Shown here: in pieces, positions 23,033 through 34,606 of the stretch | Layout of the letters: every line of letters begins with the position of its first letter | How positions within the stretch are numbered: the stretch's first letter is position 1 | Assembly: GCA_015680685.1 (NCBI GenBank) | Contig: MNCI01017900.1 | Coordinates: forward strand, 209,562-273,561 | Length of the DNA: 64,000 nt | Direction: 5' to 3' | From: Gnetum montanum | Taxonomy: Eukaryota > Streptophyta > Gnetopsida > Gnetales > Gnetaceae | Translations under genes and position numbers: made by a program | Notes under the pieces: generated by a model | Seen by the model: only the letters and a program-made list of their open reading frames with translations | Databases searched by the model: none | What the model was told of the DNA's origin: nothing

Positions 23033-24232
23033 TACGTTACAAGTGCGGTTCTTATCCTATGGCTTGCATGTGGAGATAGGTTCTCATCCTTTCTCTTCTA
23101 CTATAACAGTTCTTTGAAATTTTTGTACTGCTTATTAGACATTTCTCTGAATAAGACGAATGCATGTTGATTCATGCAGGATACATGATCTTTTTTATTA
23201 GCACCTGTAGTCCTTGCAAAAATCACTAGTTTTGCAGCCCACTCTTTGAAAAAAAAATGATTGGAAGTATTTTCAAGTTTTTGGAAATAACAATGGAAAT
23301 GGAAATGCTTAATTACATCCTTGTAAAATTACAAAGGGTCTATAGCACAAAATTTTTTTATTACATGGCTTTGATATGGGCATAATGGGTCTTGAACACT
23401 TTATCAAGAAAATGACCTAAAATTGACACCTCTAGCTTAGACAAATGTATCAAAGTTGTTGCCTGAATACTATTTTTAAGTTTAAGAGCATTACGGAAGG
23501 GACAATTTGGAGAGATATGCTCTTCATCTTCTACCACTACATGTATACAAAATCTGTAGATGCGTTGTTTTCTTTGAAGATTAATTTATCTCTCTGTTTC
23601 AATCAATAGATAGTGAGATCCCACATGAGTACATGTGATTGTTTTCTAGAAATAACAGCAGATAAATAGGTATTTTTGCTAAGGACCCTGCTTGAATCTA
23701 CTTCAAATAAAATTGCTTTTTGCCACATGGTTGTTCCCGCTTGTGCTTCAATGCCATATATCTTACCCTTGTTTTCAGATCTTTAAAGCCCAAATTGAAA
23801 TCTTAATATTCAATATTCTATTTTTGAAGCTATTTTTTCCCATTATTGAACCATCTTTTTTTCTGAATGACCTTATAAACTTTTGTGGATAGATGAACAC
23901 TAAACTTACGAAGCGTCTTTTTATAAAATTGTAGAAATTTTTGAAGAGGTACAATTTCTCTGCTAATAAAATATCATATAGGGTTTTTAGCAAGGCAAAG
24001 CCAATTGCTTCTAGCATTAAATGTGTGTTTCGTTACCTTGAACGCATGATTAAACTCTTGGCTTGACAAGTTATTTTTTAGTTTCCTCATTTTGTTAAAG
24101 TTATTTTTTATCATTTATTTTTTCAACTTAATTTTAATGTTTTTTATTTTTTTTAAAAAAAGTTTATATCAGTGATTAATCACTTTTTTTTAAGTTAACA
24201 AATGGTACGGGCTACTTTAACGAGTCAGAGCC
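23033..24232 (+). other. PRS4 3' UTR and AT-rich flank
   Basis: The 3' UTR presumably covers the first few hundred bases. From about 23200 to 24200 the sequence is AT-rich without a gene I can support. The caulimovirid homologous to copy 2 begins at or before 24233; no clear tRNA-Met primer site could be fixed here. Confidence 0.4.
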
Positions 24233-25370
24233 ATGGCCAAAGTCATCTACGATTATGGAGGTGTTGATAATGATCGTGCTCCTGCAGCAAGAAGAAAGTA
24301 TGGAGACATTCTTTGGGCCTTAGCAGGTAAGACAATAGCTGAACGAGAAGCAGTAATTTCTAATTATTATTGGACCATGGGTCTCAGCTATTCGTCTATT
24401 CCTTCTCTTACAAGTTATGATCCTAGTAGCAATGTGATGCCTAAAAGAAGTTCATCGGTTCCATCTAATTTGCAAAATATTGTAGATAATGTTCCTATTC
24501 CTATGCAAGATGAATTGGTTAGGTTTCATGAAGAGTCTGTTGGTTTGTTGGAGAAAAATAAACAAAAAATTGTAGATGAAAAAACACAAAAAGGAAAAGA
24601 AATCATGGAATTTTATGAAGCGAGTCTAGCTCAAATGGGTGAATCTTCCTCTTTTGCTAAAGCTGGAGGTCTAATCTTTGTTCATTAGCCTGTTGAAGAA
24701 GTTGGATCTAATGATGATCAAGTCGTTTTGAATCTGAAAATTGAAGAAGAAGATGTTGTGCAAGTGCTAGCCTATTCTAAGCAAGGTGAACTTTTCGTTT
24801 ATCCTTTTGAATATTTAAATGATTGGCAAGAAGAGGAACGACCACATCCGTTAAAAAGATTTGATTGGACCTGAACCACCCAATCCATTTCAAGCTGAAG
24901 ACGAAGAAGTCATTCACCAAATCGAAGTTGGAGAGAAAGTTCCATTTGAAGAATATTCGGCAAAAGTAGATGATGAATTGGCTTTAATGACGCTGAATGC
25001 TGAGGAAGAACGTGAATTTCGAAGATGGGTGTTTCGCCTTCACCATATCGTGAACAATGAAGGAGAACGAGATGATATGGACATTGAAGATTATGATCCG
25101 GAGATGCATCGTGCTTTTATGATGCAAGGTAAGTTCATCGAAATCCTTGAAAATGAAGATTCTAAAGAAATGTCGGAAGATCAGAAAGCTATTCTTCCTC
25201 TTTATGAAGTTTTTTTTACAAAAAAGATCTTTTGTTAGTGTGATGGCAAGATTAATTTTCCTGAAGCTACCAAACAAGCTATTTACAATTTCAGTAATGT
25301 TTTTTCTGGTCATATGTCCATGAGTATCAAGCAATGTGAAGCTTTGTTAGATATTAAGGGTCACGGTATC
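24233..25370 (+). pseudogene. Caulimovirid N-terminal region upstream of MP core, broken
   Basis: Open pieces at 24233-24688 (151 residues, start MAKVIYDYGGVDND) and 24861-25238 (acidic, 125 residues). Between and after them stops occur. The first has no family I recognise; it has a Lys/Glu-rich helical stretch near residues 100-130. The second leads into the MP domain and corresponds to the right end of copy 2 near 63.2-63.8 kb. Confidence 0.5.
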
Positions 25371-25413
25371 CGTCTTGTTTTTCTCCCCTTTTTTATTGAA
25401 GAAAAGTGTTTGA

Positions 25414-26164
25414 GTGGAAAAGAAAAGGTTTTCATTATGTTCATTTGGGTTAGACATTATTGTAAGCCCCAAATTTAATTATGATATAGTAGTTGAATTC
25501 ATGGTCACCCTGTTAGACAGTAGAATCGTTGGAGGTGCTACTTTGCATGATGACCTTGATACTGTGTGGGATTTAGCTAAAATTTGTCAGTTCAAAGATA
25601 TTCTTAATGCGGATGCCTTATGTTCTATCCAGCCGAACTTCCAGTTGGCTTTAAGTGATGAATACATTTCCTTTGCTTTATTATTGTGTTGAAATCCATG
25701 GTGTCCAGTTACTCCCAGGTTCTGTGTATGCTACCATTGGAGCTCGAGGAATGTTTCAGCTTACTAACATAATTTTGATGAACCACAAACTAAAGTGGGG
25801 AGTCAAATTTCCTGTTGGTAGTGAGCATCTCACGACGTGTGGTAGAAACATTGGTGCAGAAGGCTATGTGCAAGGCTTTCCTCGACTACAAACCTACTTA
25901 AAAGATCAAGAATTTCATACCATTCTAAAGCATCGCCAGAGATGGAGCAAATATTCGATGCAACAGTTTGCAAGATCTGCCGTAATATCTCTGGAAGTGT
26001 TGTCGCCTACCTTGTCACCAGTCAAGCATGGTTCTAGTTCGGGAGCATCGTCATTAGGTTCAAAAAAGCTCTCTTCACCTAACTTTGATACTAAAGGTCA
26101 TATATTCATGCTGCAATCTCATAAGATTGTCCATGGAAGAAGGTTGCCATTTGGAGGCAAATGA
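25414..26164 (+). pseudogene. Caulimovirid movement protein (30K superfamily), copy 1
   Basis: Two overlapping open pieces (25414-25692, 25655-26164) in different frames reflect a frameshift near 25690. Diagnostic motifs are LLDSRI, PNFQLALSDEYIS, then IHGVQLLPGS, matching the LDxRI ... PNFxVSLxD ... GxxMxxGS pattern of plant pararetrovirus movement proteins, which enlarge plasmodesmata for cell-to-cell spread. Downstream is a Ser-rich tail. Stops make it non-functional. Confidence 0.75.
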
Positions 26165-26182
26165 CTGCCTTGAAGTTCTTAT

Positions 26183-27718
26183 ATGACAACAGCCAATGAA
26201 GATGCAGAACCGCCAGAGACGCATACTGATTGTAGCTATTTGTTGGAGCATTCAATTGATCCATCCCAAACACAAAGTGATGAAATTTGCCAGTTAAACT
26301 ATTTGGTTAACTGGATTGGTTATTGCTTAAGAAACTGGAATTTGATGGAAGGTAGCATAGTCAAAATTGAAAGATTAATTGGTGAATTAGAAATGAGAAT
26401 TGTAAATATTCAAGAAAAATTAGAAGAGGCAAAAGAAGCTGAAGCAGTTGCAAAGTTGGCCAGAAAGGTCCTTGTTTGGAAAGAGGTGTTCTCTTTGGAG
26501 AATCAGATCAAATTACCTAAGCCAGTGGAAGTAGTCCAACATCAAAATCAAAAGATCAAAGATCTGCTGAGCAAGATCCAAAAGCTGAAAGTAGAAAAGA
26601 AATCAAAACAGCCACAACAACCATCTTCCAATACAATAGCTTGTGCTACAGCTCCACTCGAGTTCGAAAAGCATGAAGATCCACATGAGGAATCAAGGTG
26701 ACAACAATCACTTAAGGAGTTTGGTTTTCAGATGAAACTTATGATGGCTAGGTGATCTGTGCCATGACCACCCTAGGATCCACATTAACAACCACCTCCA
26801 TTTACTGCATTCCAACAATGGCCAGCAGCAATCGTCTCGGTAATTGACATCGACTATCTCTCTCCAAAAGAAGTTTTGCATGCTCTAAGATTATGGATAG
26901 ATCAGTTGAGAGTTGCATTGAATATCTTAAATCTGGATGAAAGGACAACAATAATTGGAGGATTGACCAGATCTGTGGGCAAAATTCATCATTGATGGGA
27001 AAGTTCAACCATTGATCAGCAAGAAGAGCTTCTGCAAAGAGGTTTGCAAGAACTTTTTGTGGCATTAGTTATAGAGTTTATTGTTGATTTATCTGTTAAT
27101 TTATGGCTGAAAGATAAGTTGATGCTGTCTCAAAGAAAGTTACACAATTTGACTTACTTTGAACAATTCAGTGCAGAGTATGTTAAAGAAGTATATAGGC
27201 TAGCTTTTCATAGGGATCCTATGATAGCTTACCTATATTTGGGATCTCTGCCAGCCAAGTTAGGACACATGGTGCTTTATAAATCAATAGATAAACAAAT
27301 TGATTTGTTGACCACCTACTTTACAGACATCATCCATATGGCGCGTCAAGAATTGCAACAAGCATGTTATCAAATTTCTTTGACAAAGCTAATGCCATCT
27401 GTCGAAGCTTGTTCCTATTTGGATGGAGTAGATGTGTTCGGGCCACCTCCCAGATTGCCCCGTCATCACATTCGTAGACGTGGACCACCAAGAAGATATA
27501 AGAAGATTCGAAGGTCTTCTCTAAGATCATGGAAAGTGAAAAAATTTTCAGCCTTCCCACAAAGAAGAAGACAAATGTTTGTTAAAAGGCATAAAGGCCT
27601 AGTTACCAAGAAAGTTGTTTGTTGCTATAATTGTAAGGAGATGGGACATTACTCCTATGAATGTCCTAAAAAGAAATCTAATCCAAAAATCAAAGCTTTC
27701 TTTGATGAGTATGAATAA
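26183..27718 (+). pseudogene. Caulimovirid coat-protein region with CCHC zinc knuckle, copy 1
   Basis: Piece 26183-26701 is a Gln/Lys-rich coiled coil (heptads around residues 55-150). The middle is broken by stops (26.7-27.04 kb). Piece 27044-27718 contains the nucleocapsid core, an Arg/Lys-rich stretch (27470-27600), and the knuckle CYNCKEMGHYSYEC at 27623-27664, fitting CX2CX4HX4C, which binds viral nucleic acid. A very acidic Glu/Asp tail follows (27730-27860). The order coiled coil, core, basic region and knuckle is that of caulimovirid coat proteins. Confidence 0.8.
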
Positions 27719-28090
27719 GACTAGGAATATTTTGATAATCCAGAAGAAGAGCAAGAGCAAGTTTATCAAATCAAATTATTTTCTGAAGATGAAGACGGTG
27801 AAGATGAAAACTCTAATGAAGAAGTAAATGATGAAGATGAAGAAGATGAAGAACATCGACCTTGGATGTTCATGGCAAATTCCATAGAAGATGTAGAAGA
27901 ACAAGAATTGATGAACCTCACCTCAGAAGAATTTGAAGAATTAATCTAGTTCGTGAATGAAGAACCAACCTATAGCAACGTCAATTTATTTTTTAACCCT
28001 TCTTCTGTTTTGCAGGATACGACAGGAAATCAGGCCAGTTGTTCTACCTGGCCATGTCAATAAATTGTAGAAGATACTAAAGATGTCCTA

Positions 28091-28640
28091 GTGGTTCCAG
28101 CTCAAGTCCATTCGAAGGTGCCCCTCAAATTTCTCATAACTCATGAGAAATGCTTTCTAGTTAAAAATGAAGGGTTTGGAACCAAGGCAATGAAGGTGTC
28201 GTCAGCTGCTCCTTCAAATGACCTTACGAAAGATCAAGCTCATCAAGTCAAACAAATGCTTTCAGCCATTAATGTAGTCTTGATTTCGATCAAGATTGCT
28301 ACTGATAGAGTAGACAAGTTGAAGAAGTATACTGCCTTCATTGACATTGGCGCAACTCTCAATTTTGCGCACAAAGATGTTCTAACTACCTGGGTGCAAT
28401 CCAAGCCGCTTCGAATTGATACCAGGAATGGTGTCAGGTATCTCTCATTTTGCATTTGGGGTTCCAATACAATTGAACAATTCAATTATTGGGATTACCA
28501 ATTTCGTTCAGATTAGTGACAGTGGTTTCAACGTTAGAATAGGATCTCATTTCATGGACTCTATGGTGCCCTATACCATTGGAACATATATGATTACCTG
28601 TTCACCAGGAGAACAAGGCCAGAAGACCAGAATTTCAGTA
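28091..28640 (+). pseudogene. Caulimovirid aspartic protease region, copy 1
   Basis: The frame 28091-28516 carries the active-site segment as FIDIGATLNFAH, where the expected D-[ST]-G has become D-I-G; copy 2 keeps DTG at the same place. A frameshift near 28430 moves the flap and C-terminal part to the frame 28416-28685. The sequence then ends at 28645, where the gypsy LTR begins. It would have matured the polyprotein. Confidence 0.7.
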
Positions 28641-28645
28641 GCAAG

Positions 28646-30358
28646 TGAAACACCACAAAAATTTGGGCCCAGCACTTTCAGATAAGAATCAAGCTAAGTC
28701 ATGATGCTTCCCAGCATGACCGAAACTGGCGAACTTCATAAACAACATCAAACGGAGTTGAATTAAGTAACTAAATGTTCATTGGGACCTACAGAAGACT
28801 ATAGTGACATCTGGCGTCAAACCTGGTAAATTTTGAGCTCAAAATACTTGGTTTTCACTAAGTATGCATCCTGTACGCTGGCCTATACATGCCCAGCGTA
28901 TGGCCCAGCGTGCAGCAACTTTTGAGCCTAAAAAACTCATCAAAATAGGCTAGAATTGAAGGTCTAGACCACCCAAGATCTTTCCCAAGGTCCCCAGCAG
29001 CTCTCATGCTCCTGAAAATCATGTTTTGGGCTCCAAGTGATGGGTTTTCATGTTTGCACGCCCAGCGTGCACGCTCAGCGTATACCATCATAGACAAACC
29101 AAACCAGGCAGTTAGACCATGGTCTTCATAGGCAATCAACTCCCAGAGGCAGGGAAACCATCAGGCATCATCCTGGGCTCCTATAAATCAAGTTTTGACC
29201 TTGAAAAGTGGCAGTTTCATGCCTGTACGCTGGCCTGCACGCCTAGCGTGCACCACTTTGAACAAGGTTGATTGGGCATTTTAGGCAAGATTTCGACATG
29301 GAGTCAACCCTCAAGGCATGGTCAATGAATCTACAAGTCCACAGGCTCGGGAGACATCAATTTTTGGCATCAGAAGGGTCATTCTTGGCCTTGCATGCCC
29401 AGCGTGCACGCTTGATGTACAACACAGCGTGCACACCAGAAACGTGCCCAAAACTCTATCAAAATGAAGCCAAAATGAGCCCTAGGACACCCTGGAGAAC
29501 CAGCAACACTTAGGCAACAAGGATCCAACTTCAGTGTACAAGATTAAGCTCCAAAACTGTAGTTTTCATGCCCACACACTAGCTTGCACGCTCGACGTAT
29601 ACGCCTAGCGTGTACACGCTAGCATGTTGCACGTTTGTAAAGCTTCATTCTTTTGCACCCGGTCGACGCTCCACATGTCACTCGATCTGAAATTCCAGCA
29701 TCCCATAGCCAATCATCCCATCTCAGATCTGAATTTAATGCCCAAACTCATACAAAAACTCAGATTTTTGACCAGATTAGGGTTCAAAAATCAGGAAATC
29801 TTGGCAAAATTTGGAGAATCCACACTGAGAACATTGAGAACACCCACCCTACACACTGGACTTCTACCTTGCACGCTTAGCATACAACCTTCACGTTGTG
29901 CCTACAGCCCAAACCAGCATACCATCACCCCTCCGCATACATCGGGGCTCTTTGTCTGCCTTGTGTTAGATCCACAACTACGTTTAGACCGGTGCATTGT
30001 AATTTTCATTATACAATAATATTGCTGCATTTTTGGCCAAGATTAGTTACCGTTCTCATTCGTCCTTGCATTTTTTGACTAGGATTTGTTATAGTTTCCT
30101 ATTTATTGCTTGTTTACATTCCTGCATATTTGTGTTCTGGTTTACATTTATTCCACTGTTTACGTGTAACCCAGCGTATTACGCATTGGCATACGTTCGG
30201 GGAAATCCTTGTTTGATCCGCGTGCGGACCACCCAAGGTACTCTACTTTCGTTAATTCCAGCTCGTCCTTAAGCGAAGGTAGGGTCTTCTGTGCCTGTCT
30301 GTAGATCTCTCGGTGTTTGTTTCATTCCAGCCTTGCACCGACGATTCCAGACAGTACA
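28646..30358 (+). repeat. 5' LTR of the Tat element
   Basis: It is homologous to 44931-46454. The end, AGTACA at 30353-30358, precedes the primer site. The start is set at TGAAACACC (28646) because viral homology ends there; an alternative start is TGATGCTTCC at 28702. The U3 holds scattered palindrome-rich clusters (for example 28870-28915, 29055-29085, 29225-29260, 29575-29625) built from GCGTGCACGC and GCGTATAC motifs. ORFs within it are chance. Confidence 0.8.
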
Positions 30359-30363
30359 GAAAA

Positions 30364-30381
30364 TGGTGCTAGAAGGAGGGC
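30364..30381 (+). other. Primer-binding site of the Tat element
   Basis: TGGTGCTAGAAGGAGGGC begins six bases after the 5' LTR end, the usual place and TGG start for a plant LTR-element primer site. The tRNA was not identified. Confidence 0.6.
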
Positions 30382-30560
30382 GCCTCGTTGTTTGAATTTA
30401 CTCTGATCCATCGTTCAAACCTGTCAAATCTACGCCCTGTTCAGCTAGATCTGCTGCAATCTCAGCGTGTATACGTTGTTTAGCGTATACACTGTCTAGC
30501 CTATACTCTGTCTGTATGCTGCCTATTCGCCTTGCTGGTTGTTGAAGCCTGTATGCTGGG

Positions 30561-30760
30561 ATTCAGTTCATACGCTATGTAGATAGCCTGAACGCTGCCA
30601 GACTTAGGTGTACGTTGTGTAGACAACCTGCACGCTGCTAGACTTAGGTGTACGCTGTGTAGACAAGCTACACGCTGCCAGACTTAGGTGTACATTGTGT
30701 AAACAGCCTGCACGCTCCCAGACTTAGGTGTACGCTGTGTAGACAGCCTGCACGCTGTCG
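30561..30760 (+). repeat. 40-bp tandem repeat in the Tat element leader
   Basis: GACTTAGGTGTACG or close variants start at 30601, 30641, 30681 and 30721, exactly 40 bp apart, each followed by TGTGTAGACA and CTGCACGCTGCC-like sequence; a degenerate unit precedes them from about 30561. It lies between LTR and gag. Repeats embed the same ACGCTG core seen in the LTR. Confidence 0.88.
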
Positions 30761-30791
30761 GTGTACACTGACAGATATACCCGTTTCATAC

Positions 30792-32918
30792 TTGGCCGAA
30801 TTTTTACCTGTACACGCTGACACTGTCTCCCACCTACCTTGTTACACTTACGACCATTTCATCATGAATACTGCCAACACCAATGTTTTAACCAAGTCCA
30901 CTCCAGATATCATTGGCCCCACGGCAATGCCGATACCCATCGTGCAACCCATAGGGGCCCATGGTGAGGTCAACGCCTGGGGGGGACCTCGTCGATCTCT
31001 CAGACTACAAAGGAAGAATCCATCGTTTAACGTCATAACACAAGAACAGTACAATTTTATATGTGTAAAGATCCAAGCTGGCTTGGCAATAGATCAAATT
31101 GAACTGGAGGCTAAGAAACAGTATGAATTGGTCAATAAGGGAGGACATGAGTTCATCCCCTCCCCATATGACATCATTCCTCTCCCAGAGCACTACTTTG
31201 AGCTCATCTCACAGCTTCTTCTAGCAAGGAGTCAGACCCTAGACCAATCCATGTCAAATCCTCAATTAGAAGAGGAGGATGACTTTGCGGCTCAGTCTGA
31301 ACACGAGGATTCGTACCATACTCTCAGTTCGCATACTTATGCGAACCCGCTATTCCACCCTTTCACAGGGGAGACTATGTTCCTTCATTCATTTAAAACC
31401 ACTGAATCACATGTGCCTCAACAGGAAGCATCCACTCTTATTCCCACTCTCCCCGTGACTGATACCCAATTCAATATACCCATCCCCACTATTCCTCCAG
31501 TCACTACGTTATCTCACCTCTTACAAGTACAACTTCAACAACACCCCCCTCAAAATAATGTAGGAGTGACCTTCCCACCCCAAGTGATTGGGATGTCATC
31601 TGTGATACCCGCTTTTACATCCGCTCACTATATACTGCGAATTCAAACCCAAGGGGCATCCTTCACCACTTCAACTCAACAAGTTCAACAAGTTCAGGGT
31701 GTTCCTTCACAAATCATGACTGGACAGTGGGCCATGACTGGCATGCAAGCGCATCGACCCCCTCATTACGGCACACCACCTCCTACAATTCCACCCATGA
31801 ACATCCCTCAATTACCACAGCAACAACAACAGCAGTCCTTTTCTTACAGTATGCCACTCTTAATAGCGCCTACCATGAATCTTCCGCAAGCGCAACCTCC
31901 GACCACTCAACTTTCCTTTTTCCCGCCCACCGTACAACAATCTAACTTTCATACTATAGAATATAACCCACCTGCCATGTCACCTGGTGCCCAAGACTGG
32001 GCCGAAGCTAAAAAGTTGATGCAAGAACTCACTGATGAGGTAAAATGTCTCAAAACAGTCAACAACGAAGAGCTTAAAGTATTAGACTTTTACCAAGATG
32101 ATCCTATTAGCTCTTCGGTACCATTGTTGACCCTGCCCAAAGGAGTCTTTTTGCCTCAACTAACCAAATACAATGGGGAAGGAGACCCCAACGCCCATCT
32201 GGTCATGTTTAGACTAGAATGTTTATTGCTTCAGGCGTGGCCCCATGCAATCTTACGTGTTTTCACCTTGTCCCTCACTGGGAGAGCTTTAGATTGGTAC
32301 CGAGCCTTGCCTTGTAACTCCATATTCTTTTTGGAGGATCTCCTACACCAGTTTGTTACCAGCTTTAAATACAACTTGAAACTTGAAGCAACCCTAGACA
32401 GTTTGATACAGGTAAAACAAGCATCGCTTGAACTTGTACAAAAATTTATTCAGAGATGGAGTGCTATGCTAAACGAACTTCATGAACCAATCCCTGAAAC
32501 ATACTTACCCACCATCCTAAAGGGAGCCGTAAATGATTTTGTGAAATCTAAACTGTACTATTTGAACGCGTGCACTCTAAGTCAAGCTTTCATGCAAATA
32601 AAGAACATAGAAGAGGCAGTCCAATATAGCCATGACCCTGCTTACTTAGCCTTTAAAAATCAACACACTAAAAAAGACAAAAAAAAGGCTAAGGCAACAG
32701 TAGCAGCAGTAGCAGAAACTCAACAGAAAAATACGAGACAACAAGGTAAACCACCCATCCCCCCTACTGACTATACTAGACTTGCCCCTGCTACTACACA
32801 TGGACTGTCCACATCACAAAATGCTACACAAAGTCATGCGAGAAACTTTGAGAGGAGAAACCCCTCTCAATACACACCATTGCCCATGAAACCTTCACAA
32901 TTATTGACCAACTCTTGA
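30792..32918 (+). CDS. gag: Gag polyprotein of the Tat element
   Basis: This 708-residue frame is the longest in the window. The N-terminal 400 residues are Pro/Gln/Thr-rich with low complexity. Residues about 430-620 form the retrotransposon gag domain: PQLTKYNGEGDPNAHLVMF, then TLSLTGRALDWYRALP, and FIQRWSAMLNELHEP. A Lys-rich stretch (HTKKDKKKAKA) follows. The expected zinc-binding part lies after the stop in another frame, so the ORF is shortened at its C-terminus. It would form the virus-like particle around element RNA. Upstream reading is open for a short way; the first ATG of the frame was used. Confidence 0.88.
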   Translation: MAEFLPVHADTVSHLPCYTYDHFIMNTANTNVLTKSTPDIIGPTAMPIPIVQPIGAHGEVNAWGGPRRSLRLQRKNPSFNVITQEQYNFICVKIQAGLAIDQIELEAKKQYELVNKGGHEFIPSPYDIIPLPEHYFELISQLLLARSQTLDQSMSNPQLEEEDDFAAQSEHEDSYHTLSSHTYANPLFHPFTGETMFLHSFKTTESHVPQQEASTLIPTLPVTDTQFNIPIPTIPPVTTLSHLLQVQLQQHPPQNNVGVTFPPQVIGMSSVIPAFTSAHYILRIQTQGASFTTSTQQVQQVQGVPSQIMTGQWAMTGMQAHRPPHYGTPPPTIPPMNIPQLPQQQQQQSFSYSMPLLIAPTMNLPQAQPPTTQLSFFPPTVQQSNFHTIEYNPPAMSPGAQDWAEAKKLMQELTDEVKCLKTVNNEELKVLDFYQDDPISSSVPLLTLPKGVFLPQLTKYNGEGDPNAHLVMFRLECLLLQAWPHAILRVFTLSLTGRALDWYRALPCNSIFFLEDLLHQFVTSFKYNLKLEATLDSLIQVKQASLELVQKFIQRWSAMLNELHEPIPETYLPTILKGAVNDFVKSKLYYLNACTLSQAFMQIKNIEEAVQYSHDPAYLAFKNQHTKKDKKKAKATVAAVAETQQKNTRQQGKPPIPPTDYTRLAPATTHGLSTSQNATQSHARNFERRNPSQYTPLPMKPSQLLTNS

Positions 32919-34129
32919 AGGCCGGGCTAATGAAACATAAACAGTCCTCCGTGGCAATTCAAAGACATGATCGATTCTGTAAATGGGTCGAGAACCCAAG
33001 CTTGGCGACACCGGATGAGCCCCCAGTCCCAAGAGGCACCAACTATTGTTTCACCGACTATTGTTTCACCTTGAAGCAAGATATTCAATGAATGATTGAT
33101 GGAGGTGAAATCACTTTTGATGAGGCCAACCCGGTCAAACCACAAAACCAGTCCATGGGCATATACAAAGATCCCCTAAACACTAAAGAAGCGCCATACA
33201 CAATTAACACCATCGACGTAGATAATAGCTATGAAACACCAAAGAACCCCATCGTAATTCGTGTTTTCCCTACGACACCAACATCACCTCAACCTTCATA
33301 TCCCCCACACGATCCTCCTACCTAGCAAACACCACTGGCCATCTGAGTACCCCCCGCGGTGGCAACAATGCAGATACCACTCCAAACCAAATCATTTGTT
33401 GTTCGCATGTCCCCTGTCGATACAACCGCTTGTGTGACACCATCAAACCGACCCACTCCCTTCGTGGTCCAGGTGTCACCGGCGGTTGTTACGACAGAGG
33501 CACCAACTGCAAATTGCCCAACCCCGTTCATGGTCAAGGTGCCTAGACAACCCGATACTCCTCAGACACAAGCCAATCTCGCTCCATTCATCATTCGAGT
33601 CCCGAAACAATCCCATACTTCGACCCCAAACGTTCCCACACAACCCACACGAGAACGCTTAGCAGATAGGCTCACTAGAGAACGTTTAGAGAGAGAACGT
33701 TTGGTGAAAGAACGTCAACGCCTCGCACTGGGGCCCCTGAAACCAACTCCGTTAAGCGCAATACCTATGGTTCCGTCTGACAATGAGCCAGGCATGAGTT
33801 ACAAAGAGGAAAAATAAAAAATGCAACACATATCAAACCCAATGGTCATGAAAAATAACACGAAAGTTACCCCACGTGAGATACAACTGTTAGGTTTAAT
33901 GGATCAAATGGCCATGGACAAGATTATATCCAATGGTAAGGACCTAGCCAACGCTCTAACACAGGTTACACAAGCCCTTAAACAAAAGAATACATCATTA
34001 AGCTTGTACGACCTCATATTAGCTTCACCAGTTCATTGCGAAGCCTTAGTCCAAATGTTGACATCGATCCCAGTTAGCGAAAACCTACCCGCAAACGAAC
34101 CCTCTCTAGATGCGGTAATGTCTACATGA
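32919..34129 (+). pseudogene. Gag C-terminus and gag-protease linker, broken
   Basis: Frames 33092-33325, 33359-33817 and 33821-34129 continue the polyprotein. A segment around 32970-33115, with RFCKW and then MIDGGEITFDE, matches the region after gag in Tat elements, where a C/H zinc motif normally sits but is degenerate here. Between 33240 and 33640 a short peptide recurs four to five times (PFVVRMSP, PFVVQVSP, PFMVKVP, PFIIRVPK). Stops near 33090, 33325, 33818 and 34130 interrupt it. Confidence 0.65.
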
Positions 34130-34150
34130 CAGGGATCTGAAACTAAATCA

Positions 34151-34606
34151 TTGGGATTTCATCTCGAAAACATTAAGATCGATGAGAAAATCGGAGACGT
34201 CACCCACAAATCCATGTTTATAACCATACGAGTTAATCAGTTCCAAATACATCGAGTGCATGTAGATGACGGAGCTGCCACAAACGTGGTACCTTATCCT
34301 ATCATTGAACAGTTAGGACTTACAGAATTAATTAAATCGACATCTACAACCTGCTTGAAGTCATTTAATGGTTCACGAGTAGTGGTCAAACGTACATTGA
34401 CCTTGGATTTCATAGCAGGGGATCGGTTCCCCACATCCGCAGACTTCGTGGTTATTAATGAGATGCCTGGTTTTAACCTAATCCTGGGACGACCCTGGTT
34501 AGCCCAGCTAAAGCAGTGTCTTCCCCCATCCATCAAGAGATTCACTTACCCTACGAGGGGGGGAGGGGGGGGAGGGGGGTGGAAATCATTATCTATGGGG
34601 ACGTGA
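34151..34606 (+). pseudogene. Aspartic protease of the Tat element
   Basis: Active-site segment HVDDGAATNVVP, with D-D-G in place of the usual D-[ST/G]-G, then FVVINEMPGFNLILGRPWL, the ILGRPWL signature of gypsy proteases. About 120 residues are collinear. The frame is then disturbed by a G-rich run at 34556-34582, after which the linker continues in another frame (34516-34764). It would cleave Gag-Pol. Confidence 0.8.
34556..34582 (+). repeat. G-rich homopurine run at the protease end
   Basis: Runs of 7, 8 and 6 or more G separated by single A occupy 27 bases. The run shifts the reading frame between protease and linker and could fold as a G-quadruplex. Its length may also be unreliable in assembly. 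Confidence 0.8.

Larger units (their letters stand above)
24233..28645 (+). mobile_element. Endogenous caulimovirid copy 1, left part (MP, CP, protease)
   Basis: Plus-strand order is an N-terminal region, a movement protein, a coat-protein region with CCHC knuckle, and an aspartic protease; the RT continues at 46.46 kb after a gypsy insertion. Copy 2 on the minus strand (63.8-57.9 kb) aligns along this whole stretch. Copy 1 has many stops and frameshifts. Caulimoviridae membership is from domain order and motifs; the genus was not determined. Confidence 0.85.

Noticed and set aside
24150-24240. tRNA-Met primer-binding site at the start of caulimovirid copy 1
   Set aside because: TGGTACGGGC and CAGAGCC lie near each other, but the 12-base consensus is not continuous, so it cannot be supported.
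29624-30272. Several plus-strand frames in the 5' LTR
   Set aside because: They lie within U3/R/U5 of an LTR, recur in the 3' LTR (45602-46312) with shifts, and have no domain.
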